This document shows positions 6,876 through 13,545 of a stretch of DNA of 15,221 nt, one piece after another. The position numbers and the translations under genes are program-made. The first letter of the stretch is position 1; every line of letters begins with the position of its first letter. The stretch lies in contig CAMLDR010000100.1 of NCBI GenBank assembly GCA_946478775.1, forward strand, positions 1-15,221. The letters run 5' to 3'. The DNA comes from an uncultured Flavobacteriales bacterium. Lineage in GTDB: Bacteria; Bacteroidota; Bacteroidia; Flavobacteriales; Crocinitomicaceae. The notes beneath the pieces are model-generated. The model was not told the origin of the DNA. It did not search any database and was given only the letters and a program-made list of their open reading frames with translations.

Positions 6876-8498
6876 ATGCTGGATAAACTGACCGGTAAGC
6901 CCGTTCATTATTATATTCAATTGGTTGCAATGATCGGAATTGCAGCGGGATTGCCCTTCAGCAAGATTCCTCTTTCCATCGGAACAATGCTCTTAGGACT
7001 CAATGTCATTTTGCTTTGGGACTGGAAGACCGTTTGGAAGAATTGGAGTTCAAATCGCTGGCTTTGGCTGCTGTTCGCGTATTTTGTGCTGGAACTTCTT
7101 TCTATTTCCTGGTCGGCAGATAAACACGAAGCCTGGAATATGGTCCGCAGAGAGTTGACGCTCTATGCAATACCACTTACAATCGTTGCAATTCCATTAA
7201 CCGCATTCAAACATTATAAATGGGTAGTATTAAGCTTTTTAACGGCTGTTTTTATTACCAGTTTCATCAATGTAGGAACTTATTTTCATTGGTGGGGTTC
7301 CAAAGTCTACGATGATATCCGGAGCCTCTCCCTGTTCGTTTCGCATTTGCGTTACGCCATGATGATCGTTCTTGCACTCGTTTTTTGCGCTGCCTGGTGG
7401 ATCCGGAAATTTCCTTACCGTTGGATCGCAGTCTTATTGGCCGGGTGGTTTCTTTACTATACGTTCCTTTCTCAAATCGGAATGGGGGTGTTTACCCTTT
7501 CCGGGATCGTTTTAATGATGTTCTGGTTTAAAGTCAAATCTATTCGTACACTTTGGATTAAAAGAGCATTTATTGCTTCATTCAGCGCCTGTTTGCTGTT
7601 TGTATGCGTTTTTCTGTACATAAAACTCCAGCCAACTCCTCATAAAATACGTGTCAGTACACAAGATTATGTGAAAAGAACAGTCAATGGAAATGAGTAT
7701 ACTTTTGATGTGCTTTGGAAAATTAACTGGGAAAACGGCTATCCTGTTCAGGCTTTTATTGCAGACGGAGAATTGGAAAAGGAATGGTCGAAAGCTTCCA
7801 AAGTAGATTACCGGACAGGAGCAGATCTCAAAGGAAACCCGATCCGTAACATCTTGTGGCGATACATGACTTCGAAAGGATTGCGCAAAGACTCTGTGGA
7901 TTTTCAGAAAATGACCAAACAGGATATCCGCAATGTAGAACTGGGATTTGCTTCGGTAGAAATGGCAAAGGGAGGAATCTCTGCCCAGTTGTATCGTATG
8001 CGCGGTCAGTTGAACAATGCGGAAGATCCGAACGGAAAATCACTACTGGAGAAAATAGAATCCCTGAAAGCAGGAATTACGATCATTAAAACACATCCGC
8101 TTGGTGGTGTGGGTGTGGGTGATATGAAAGCAGCATTTGCAGAAGGGTATCGTTCAAACCATTCAAAACTGACTGAGGAAAATCAGCATTTGACACACAA
8201 TCAGTTTTTGACAAGCTGGATTGCATCCGGGATTATCTGCTTTATTGCATTTATTAGCTTGTGGTTCATTCAGCTTGCCACAGCCTTAAGGATCAACGCT
8301 TTTGAATGGACAGGTTTTTTGGTCATTGCAATGCTTTCTTTCCTGATTGAAGATACTTTGCAGACGCAAACTGGAGTGGCTTTCGTGGCCTTCTTCTTTG
8401 CCTTTTTCATTACCGGAAGAAGCATTTTATACCCCGGAAATAATTCAAGTTTTCAAAAGGATGAAACGTTCAAAAAAAGTCATGTACTTGTAAATTGA
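6876..8498 (+). CDS. O-antigen ligase/polymerase-like membrane protein (Wzy/WaaL family)
   Basis: A 540-residue inner-membrane protein with hydrophobic segments clustered at about 10-70, 85-125, 145-215 and 225-245. A long outside loop follows (about 245-425), and two or three more segments close the protein. The loop carries the family's HPLGGVGVGDM motif (His407) and HNQFL (His441), and the last segments include EDTLQTQTGVAF. Such proteins join or polymerise lipid-linked glycans at the outer face of the inner membrane, as in LPS O-antigen ligation. The loop stretch DLKGNPIRNILWRYMTSKGLRKD resembles versions I associate with Bacteroidota. No glycan cluster surrounds it, so whether it is ligase, polymerase or protein glycosyltransferase is open. 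It lies 28 bases after the S41 peptidase gene and is probably cotranscribed. Confidence 0.82.
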   Translation: MLDKLTGKPVHYYIQLVAMIGIAAGLPFSKIPLSIGTMLLGLNVILLWDWKTVWKNWSSNRWLWLLFAYFVLELLSISWSADKHEAWNMVRRELTLYAIPLTIVAIPLTAFKHYKWVVLSFLTAVFITSFINVGTYFHWWGSKVYDDIRSLSLFVSHLRYAMMIVLALVFCAAWWIRKFPYRWIAVLLAGWFLYYTFLSQIGMGVFTLSGIVLMMFWFKVKSIRTLWIKRAFIASFSACLLFVCVFLYIKLQPTPHKIRVSTQDYVKRTVNGNEYTFDVLWKINWENGYPVQAFIADGELEKEWSKASKVDYRTGADLKGNPIRNILWRYMTSKGLRKDSVDFQKMTKQDIRNVELGFASVEMAKGGISAQLYRMRGQLNNAEDPNGKSLLEKIESLKAGITIIKTHPLGGVGVGDMKAAFAEGYRSNHSKLTEENQHLTHNQFLTSWIASGIICFIAFISLWFIQLATALRINAFEWTGFLVIAMLSFLIEDTLQTQTGVAFVAFFFAFFITGRSILYPGNNSSFQKDETFKKSHVLVN

Positions 8499-8541
8499 AC
8501 CCTGCGCCGATGCTACAGCTTTAGCACAAGCATTTTGAACT
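8496..8541. repeat. short hairpin element after the O-antigen ligase-like gene
   Basis: Starting at the stop codon, the sequence reads TGAAC, then GCGCC (8504-8508), then a hairpin TGCTA/TAGCA (8511-8515/8522-8526). It shares the order TGAAC - GCGCC - GCT - GC..AAGC with the element at 12249-12302. There is no T run, so it is not a standard terminator. It may be a copy of a dispersed intergenic repeat. Confidence 0.3.
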
Positions 8542-8578
8542 TCCCTGGAGATTTAATATTCACGTAACCCCGAATAGG

Positions 8579-8609
8579 TTGCTTCTTGACTTTGAAAGGG
8601 TTACTTTTG
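8579..8609 (+). promoter_or_regulatory. Bacteroidota-type promoter of mgtE
   Basis: TTG (8579-8581) and a perfect TAnnTTTG element, TACTTTTG (8602-8609), are 20 bases apart, matching the phylum's primary sigma factor pattern. The start codon is at 8628, so the transcript leader would be only about a dozen bases. That leaves no room for a magnesium (M-box/ykoK) riboswitch, which controls some mgtE genes in Firmicutes. Confidence 0.7.
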
Positions 8610-8627
8610 CACCAAAATTGAGTATCC

Positions 8628-9977
8628 ATGCGTTTCGAGCTGACAAAAGAATTTCTAGAGCGCATCCGACAAGCTATCTCGTCGGAGGATGATCAATGGA
8701 TCAAACAGCACATTACCGATCTTCACTTTGCGGATATCGCTGAAATCATGGATGAATTGTCCATGGAGCAATCCAAGTACCTCTATTATCAGTTAGACGA
8801 AGAACTTCAGGCAGATGTTTTAATGGAACTGGATGAGGAAGTGCGTGATCGTTTTCTTGGGACACTTTCTTCCAAGGAAATGGCGGAACAATTAGAGAAC
8901 CTCGATTCCGATGATGCCGCAGATATTCTTGGAGAACTTCCGGATGAGAAGATCCAGGAGGTCATCTCTCAAATGGAGGATGATGATGCGGCGGATGACA
9001 TTGTTGATCTACTCAATTACGACGAAGATACCGCGGGAGGATTGATGCAGAAAGAGTTTATCCAGGCCCGATTGGATTGGCCGGTAAACCGTGCTTTGGT
9101 TGAATTGCGCCGGCAGGCGGAAGATGTGGAGCAGGTTTATACGATCTATGTGATCGATGACCTGAACAAACTGGTGGGAGTACTATCCCTGAAAAGGCTG
9201 CTATTCGCAAGTCCTAAAACTCCGATCCGCGATTTGTATGAAGGTAAAAACCTCATTTTTGTTACTACCAGTGATTCTTCTGAGAAGGTGGCAAAAGTGA
9301 TGGAGAAATACGATTTGGTTTCCGTACCGGTAGTAGACCTGCAAAATAAACTGGTTGGACGTATTACCATTGATGATGTCGTTGATGTCATCAAAGAAGA
9401 AGCAGATAAAGATTTCCAGCTGGCTTCGGGGATCTCGGAAAATGTAGAGTCCAATTCAAGTGTTTTCCGGATGTCAAGAGCACGATTGCCCTGGCTTTTA
9501 ATCGGAATGCTGGGCGGAATATTAAGCGCCCAGGTTATTTCGCGTTTCGAAACAAACATTACCCATTTGCCGGCATTGGCGTTCTTTATTCCATTGATTA
9601 CAGCAATGGGAGGAAATGTTGGAGTACAATCTTCTGCAATTGTAGTGCAATCGCTGGCACGTGGAAATGATCCGTTTGACAGTATTCTTTCAAGAGTCGG
9701 AAAAGAAGCCATTGTTGGATTGGTAAACGGTTTGCTTTGTTCTTCATTGATATTCGGTATTTCCTATTTCTTTAATGATTACCGTTTGGCTTTAGTCGTG
9801 AGCATCTCTTTACTCACTGTAACCATCTTTGCTGCGATCTTCGGAACCATGATTCCTCTTGTACTAAATCGCTACAAAATAGATCCTGCATTGGCCACAG
9901 GTCCTTTCGTTACCACAACGAATGATGTATTGGGACTCTTTATCTATTTTACGGTGGGACTTTTATTGCTCAATTAA
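8628..9977 (+). CDS. mgtE: magnesium transporter MgtE
   Basis: A 449-residue homodimeric Mg2+ channel/transporter of the inner membrane, of normal length. It has an acidic cytoplasmic N domain (about 25-128) made of repeated helical units with DDAADILGELPDE and DDDAADDIVDLL. Two CBS domains follow (about 130-255), and together with the N domain they sense cytoplasmic Mg2+ and gate the pore in characterised relatives. Five membrane segments from about 285 onward form the pore, with the family motif ITAMGGNVGVQSS (about 324-336) and Asp433 in TTTNDVLGL, equivalent by position to the pore Asp432 of Thermus MgtE. The ATG at 8628 follows a strong promoter closely. It appears monocistronic. Regulation by a leader RNA is unlikely given the very short leader. 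Confidence 0.97.
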   Translation: MRFELTKEFLERIRQAISSEDDQWIKQHITDLHFADIAEIMDELSMEQSKYLYYQLDEELQADVLMELDEEVRDRFLGTLSSKEMAEQLENLDSDDAADILGELPDEKIQEVISQMEDDDAADDIVDLLNYDEDTAGGLMQKEFIQARLDWPVNRALVELRRQAEDVEQVYTIYVIDDLNKLVGVLSLKRLLFASPKTPIRDLYEGKNLIFVTTSDSSEKVAKVMEKYDLVSVPVVDLQNKLVGRITIDDVVDVIKEEADKDFQLASGISENVESNSSVFRMSRARLPWLLIGMLGGILSAQVISRFETNITHLPALAFFIPLITAMGGNVGVQSSAIVVQSLARGNDPFDSILSRVGKEAIVGLVNGLLCSSLIFGISYFFNDYRLALVVSISLLTVTIFAAIFGTMIPLVLNRYKIDPALATGPFVTTTNDVLGLFIYFTVGLLLLN

Positions 9978-10103
9978 AAATCTGTTTTTCAGTAGATTGC
10001 AATTTAATTTTAAAATAAGCACGATTTTTTTCACCTTTTCAAAATCCAAAACTTTTTTCCGGTCGTAACTGAGTCAAATTATTTAATTCAAAACTTAACG
10101 ATT

Positions 10104-10658
10104 ATGAAAAAGGGATTATTAACGGTTGCATTGGTTGCTTCAACAGCATTATTTTCTAACTCATTCGCTCAAACTGTAATGGTTGGTGGAGAATCCATGT
10201 ATCCGGCAAAGAACATTGTAGAGAATGCGGTAAATTCAAAAGATCACACAACTTTAGTTGCAGCGGTAAAAGCAGCAGGATTGGTTGAGACATTACAGGG
10301 AAAAGGTCCTTTCACCGTATTTGCTCCGGTAAACGATGCTTTCGAAAACCTTCCTGCAGGAACGGTAGAAACCTTATTGAAACCAGAAAATAAAGGAACG
10401 TTGACAAAAGTTTTGACTTACCACGTTGTAGCAGGAAAAATGGATTTCAATACCATTGCAGCGGCCATTAAAAAAGGTGGCGGTAAAGCTGAAATGACAA
10501 CTGTTTCAGGAGGTAAATTGTGGGCTATGATGAATGGTGATCACAACATTACATTGAAAGACGAAGCAGGAAACGTAGCAAACATCTCTACTTACGATGT
10601 GTACCAGTCAAATGGAGTTATTCACGTTGTAGACAAAGTATTGATGCCTAAAATGTAA
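10104..10658 (+). CDS. secreted fasciclin (FAS1) domain protein
   Basis: A 184-residue exported protein with a single FAS1 domain. A signal peptide covers residues 1-22 (MKKGLLTVALVASTALFSNSFA, shown by the basic start, hydrophobic core and A|Q cleavage site). The domain (about 40-183) has the H1 motif GPFTVFAPVNDAF (68-80), the YH motif with Tyr106-His107 (LTYHVVAG), and the H2 motif NGVIHVVDKVLMP near the end. FAS1 domains act in adhesion or matrix contacts; in bacteria they are often small secreted or surface proteins of unknown ligand. There is no lipobox cysteine and no C-terminal sorting domain, so it is probably periplasmic or released. It is monocistronic: an A/T-rich gap lies upstream and a clear terminator downstream. 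Confidence 0.95.
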   Translation: MKKGLLTVALVASTALFSNSFAQTVMVGGESMYPAKNIVENAVNSKDHTTLVAAVKAAGLVETLQGKGPFTVFAPVNDAFENLPAGTVETLLKPENKGTLTKVLTYHVVAGKMDFNTIAAAIKKGGGKAEMTTVSGGKLWAMMNGDHNITLKDEAGNVANISTYDVYQSNGVIHVVDKVLMPKM

Positions 10659-10749
10659 TAACATAAAGTCTTGAATCAAACGATAGATTGAGTTACAGCG
10701 TGAAAATTCAGGAATACTAACTAACAACAACAACTCATAGCAAGAGTGG

Positions 10750-10790
10750 AATCCCGGCTTTCGACATATTTGTCGGGGCCGGGATTTTTT
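10750..10790 (+). terminator. intrinsic terminator of the fasciclin gene
   Basis: The outer stem AATCCCGGC (10750-10758) pairs with GCCGGGATT (10778-10786). An inner stem CGACA/TGTCG (10762-10766/10771-10775) closes a four-base loop. The two stems are separated by a 3 x 2 internal loop. Six T's follow (10785-10790). The stem begins 92 bases after the fasciclin stop codon. Its CCCGG...CCGGGATTTTTT shape is very like the orphan terminator at 944-975. Confidence 0.88.
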
Positions 10791-10882
10791 GTTACACATT
10801 GAATTTTCCTTTTTGAACGGAATAGAATGACTTCCTTTTTCAAAAGAAAGGACTTGCCGGGACAACACAAGCATGGATTCAT

Positions 10883-10890
10883 TACCTTTG
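10883..10890 (+). promoter_or_regulatory. -7 promoter element of the RNA helicase gene
   Basis: TACCTTTG is a perfect match to TAnnTTTG and lies 15 bases before the start codon at 10906, implying a very short leader. No TTG is found at the preferred distance; the nearest, 10854-10856, is 26 bases away. The -33 contact is therefore weak or different. Confidence 0.55.
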
Positions 10891-10905
10891 TAAAAAATTT
10901 CCCGC

Positions 10906-12234
10906 ATGACATTTCACGATCTGAATATAAAAAAACAGCTGTTAACGGCTTTGGATGAACTGGAGTATACTACTCCAACGACGATCCAATCGGCTGGTTT
11001 TTCGGTAATGATGTCCGGAAAGGATGTTATTGGGCTTGCTCAAACAGGAACAGGAAAAACCCTGGCATATTTGCTTCCGATGCTTTCTTTATGGAAGTTT
11101 TCCAAAGAACCGCATCCGCAAATCCTGATCATTGTTCCGACAAGGGAGTTGGTTGTTCAGGTAGTTCGTGAAGTTGAAAAATTGACACCTCACATGAATG
11201 TTGCTGTTGGGGGCGTGTATGGTGGAGCAAATATCAACACACAGGCATCCATGGTTTTGCAGGGATTGGATGTGCTCGTCGGAACACCCGGCCGCATTTT
11301 TGACCTGACTGCAAATGGGTCACTGCAATTGAAGCATGCCAAAAAAGTAGTGATCGATGAGGTAGATGAAACCTTGAATTTGGGTTTCAGGCCGCAATTG
11401 ATGCGCATTTTTGAATTGCTTCCGGAGAAAAGACAGAATTTATTGTTTTCAGCAACCCTTTCGGAAGAAGTGGAAACGTTCCTGGATGGTTATTTTGATA
11501 ATCCGGTTAGAGTGGAAGCTGCACGGGCAGGTACTCCGCTGGAAAAGATCACGCAGGAAGCAATTGCCGTTCCGAACTTTACTTCAAAGGTCAATTTGCT
11601 GAAGCACATGCTTGAAGAAAATAAGGACATGACCAAAGTGCTCGTTTTTGTTTCTTCACGTGTTTTGGCGGAAAAGTTGTTTGAGGAACTGGAACCGATG
11701 CTGGGCGTAGAATTGGGAATCATTCACTCCCAAAAAGCTCAGAATTTCCGTTTTAATTCGGTGAACCATTTCCAGAACGGAATTTACAGGGTGTTAATCG
11801 CAACCGATTTGATTGCACGCGGGATTGATGTGACGGATGTGACTCACGTATTCAACTTTGATATTCCGGATAACCAGGAAAATTACATTCACCGGATTGG
11901 TAGAACAGGCCGGCAGGACAAGGATGGCCATGCTATCAGCTTTGTAACTGAAAAAGATAGAGAATTCTTTGGTCAGATAGAAGAATTTATGAATAAAAAG
12001 GTAGCCATTCAGGAATTCCCGGATGCTGCAGAACTATCGGAATTGGTTTTGGAATTCGAAAAAACCCAGGTGGCAATGAAAAACACACTGGTTAAAACTC
12101 CAAAAGATCAGGCCGGTCCGGCATTCCATGAAAAGAAAGCGAAGAACAAGAAAGTCAATGTTCGCTACGATCACAAAAAAGCCATGCAGGAAAAATACGG
12201 AAAACCGAAAAAGAAGGGGAATAAGAAAAAGTGA
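10906..12234 (+). CDS. DEAD-box-type ATP-dependent RNA helicase
   Basis: A 442-residue RNA helicase with both RecA-like domains. In domain 1 are the Q motif TTPTTIQSAGF, motif I AQTGTGKT (45-52), PTRELVVQ, TPGR, motif II DEVD (151-154) and SAT (182-184). In domain 2 are VLVFVSS, ARGID (304-308) and HRIGRTGR (329-336). Motif II reads DEVD instead of DEAD, changing only the third, variable residue; the catalytic Asp, Glu and Asp are kept. The C-terminal 40 residues are very Lys-rich (ending PKKKGNKKK), a likely RNA-binding tail as in RhlE/CsdA-like proteins. Such enzymes unwind short RNA duplexes in ribosome assembly, RNA decay or cold adaptation; which one applies here cannot be told. A perfect TAnnTTTG element lies just upstream. 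The next gene is convergent. Confidence 0.94.
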   Translation: MTFHDLNIKKQLLTALDELEYTTPTTIQSAGFSVMMSGKDVIGLAQTGTGKTLAYLLPMLSLWKFSKEPHPQILIIVPTRELVVQVVREVEKLTPHMNVAVGGVYGGANINTQASMVLQGLDVLVGTPGRIFDLTANGSLQLKHAKKVVIDEVDETLNLGFRPQLMRIFELLPEKRQNLLFSATLSEEVETFLDGYFDNPVRVEAARAGTPLEKITQEAIAVPNFTSKVNLLKHMLEENKDMTKVLVFVSSRVLAEKLFEELEPMLGVELGIIHSQKAQNFRFNSVNHFQNGIYRVLIATDLIARGIDVTDVTHVFNFDIPDNQENYIHRIGRTGRQDKDGHAISFVTEKDREFFGQIEEFMNKKVAIQEFPDAAELSELVLEFEKTQVAMKNTLVKTPKDQAGPAFHEKKAKNKKVNVRYDHKKAMQEKYGKPKKKGNKKK

Positions 12235-12248
12235 AACTTATGATTCAC

Positions 12249-12302
12249 TGAACAAGCGTTGCGCCTTCGCTGAAGCTACTGCGTAAGCGTTAGTGCAGTT
12301 CA
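12249..12302. repeat. structured intergenic element between convergent genes
   Basis: The outer arms TGAAC (12249-12253) and GTTCA (12298-12302) can pair, as can ACTGC (12278-12282) and GCAGT (12295-12299) as an alternative. AAGCGTT occurs twice (12254-12260 and 12285-12291). The element lies between the convergent RNA helicase and acyltransferase genes and may help end transcription, though no T run follows. It shares word order with the sequence at 8496-8541. A separate 8-base inverted repeat AAAGGATG/CATCCTTT (12349-12356/12389-12396) spans the end of the acyltransferase gene. Confidence 0.35.
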
Positions 12303-12387
12303 ACAAAGGTGATCTAGTTTTTCAAAACCGGGCGTCAGTGCGGCTCTCAAAGGATGTTTCTCCGTTCAAGAGTTGTTAAGAGTAATC

Positions 12388-13452
12388 TCATCCTTTTGAT
12401 CGTTTGGTCAGTAAGCGGCGCACCGGTTTTTCAAAAAACAGGTATACAATAGTTGAAAAACCCAATAAAATCAAGACGTAAGGCCAAAAAATCTCAAAAT
12501 TCGTTTTACCAATCATTCCGGGGATGTACTCCTGACAAATGACCAGCACGATAAACTGAAAAATATAGATGGAATAACTGATTTCGCCTAAAAATTGGAA
12601 CGGTTTCCATGCAAGGATGTTCTTTACTTTTCCTTGTATCAATGAAATCGCGATAATAAAAAAGGCGAAATACAGAGCCATGTACCCATTTTGCCGAAAA
12701 TTTTCATGCGGCGGCGTGTCCCGGTACATGCCCCACAGGTAATAGATTCCCAGCAAAACAACTAGCACATAGATTTTCCTTCTGAACCGGATCAACCAGG
12801 ATTGATTTCGTGCAAAAAGAATCCCCGCACAAACACCGATCAGGAATGTTGACAGATGTAACAGGGGAAAATAATTTACGAAGTATTTAGGGGCCTTTTC
12901 TGCCATAAGCGAATCAATACTCAAAATAGTTGAGTACCAGGAAACAATCCCCAAAACCAGTATGGAAGTGTTTTTGAGTCGTTTGATGTTGCAGTAGACC
13001 CAAGGAAAAATGAGGTAGAAGAACGCCTCAACAGATAATGACCAGGCAGGAAAATTGATGTCCAAAGCCATTTTGTAATTCCACGACTGAAGCAGGAAAA
13101 CGGAATAAAAATAAGGCTTGGTTTGCCATTCCAATGAAATATCCGGATGGTATTCAAACCGGAGTGCAAAAAACAGGAGGATGGACAACAAATAAACGGG
13201 ATAAACTCTTGCAAAACGCCTCTTCCAGAATGATTTTCGATCAATTTGATCCGGCAGTTCGCCGTTTTTGGCGTGTGAGACTACTAATATAAATCCGGAG
13301 AGCACAAAAAAATAGGTAATCCCATTAATGAGGTCACCGCCGAATCGGGAGATATATTTTGTATGCATGGGCCAGTTGAGCAGCCCGAAATGAAGAATGA
13401 CAATGGATATGCTCGCTAAAAATCGGGTAAAGGTCAGTTGGGGAATTTGCAT
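12388..13452 (-). CDS. membrane acyltransferase, family 3 (OafA/YrhL-like)
   Basis: A 354-residue integral membrane O-acyltransferase. The family's catalytic R-x10-H pair is Arg10 and His21 in the first segment (FTRFLASISIVILHFG). Other conserved blocks are FFVLSGF (48-54), RRFARVYP (78-85) and WSLSVEAFFYLIFP (137-150), followed by about seven further hydrophobic segments, giving the usual ten or so. Relatives transfer acetyl or other acyl groups to cell-surface sugars such as O-antigen, capsule or peptidoglycan. It lacks the C-terminal SGNH domain of the longer OafA type. The substrate is unknown and no glycan cluster adjoins it. The start ATG (13450-13452) places Arg10 at the usual distance. 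It is divergent from the histidine kinase gene across 93 bases, so that two-component system might regulate it. Confidence 0.92.
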   Translation of the reverse strand: MQIPQLTFTRFLASISIVILHFGLLNWPMHTKYISRFGGDLINGITYFFVLSGFILVVSHAKNGELPDQIDRKSFWKRRFARVYPVYLLSILLFFALRFEYHPDISLEWQTKPYFYSVFLLQSWNYKMALDINFPAWSLSVEAFFYLIFPWVYCNIKRLKNTSILVLGIVSWYSTILSIDSLMAEKAPKYFVNYFPLLHLSTFLIGVCAGILFARNQSWLIRFRRKIYVLVVLLGIYYLWGMYRDTPPHENFRQNGYMALYFAFFIIAISLIQGKVKNILAWKPFQFLGEISYSIYIFQFIVLVICQEYIPGMIGKTNFEIFWPYVLILLGFSTIVYLFFEKPVRRLLTKRSKG

Positions 13453-13498
13453 CTGTCGATCTTTTCAACGAATTTAGACAAATATCAGTCATAAAAAA

Positions 13499-13543
13499 CG
13501 TTAAGTGAATCGTTAATTTTAACATTTCACCTACATTCGTTAA
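13499..13543. promoter_or_regulatory. symmetric dyad and CGTTAA repeats in the acyltransferase/kinase divergent region
   Basis: A 26-base interrupted palindrome is centred at 13517/13518: GTGAA (13505-13509), two bases, GTTAA (13512-13516), two bases, TTAAC (13519-13523), two bases, TTCAC (13526-13530). All 20 arm positions are complementary. CGTTAA also occurs three times in the same direction (13499-13504, 13511-13516, 13538-13543). Operator sites for dimeric regulators look like this. The response regulator encoded after the kinase is the obvious candidate binder, but this is inference. Confidence 0.5.
13532..13539 (+). promoter_or_regulatory. candidate -7 element of the kinase gene
   Basis: TACATTCG matches TAnnTTTG with one mismatch and ends six bases before the ATG at 13546, which would give an almost leaderless mRNA. 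No TTG lies about 20 bases upstream; that position is occupied by the symmetric dyad, as might be expected for a promoter that needs an activator. The call is weak. Confidence 0.3.
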
Positions 13544-13545
13544 CT

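Noticed and set aside
8499..8627. Possible magnesium riboswitch upstream of mgtE
   Set aside because: The strong promoter at 8579-8609 leaves a leader of only about a dozen bases, and no M-box-like structure is seen.
9146..9712. 188-codon minus-strand frame inside mgtE
   Set aside because: It is antisense to the conserved CBS and pore regions, with Ser/Thr-rich low-complexity translation and no recognisable motif.
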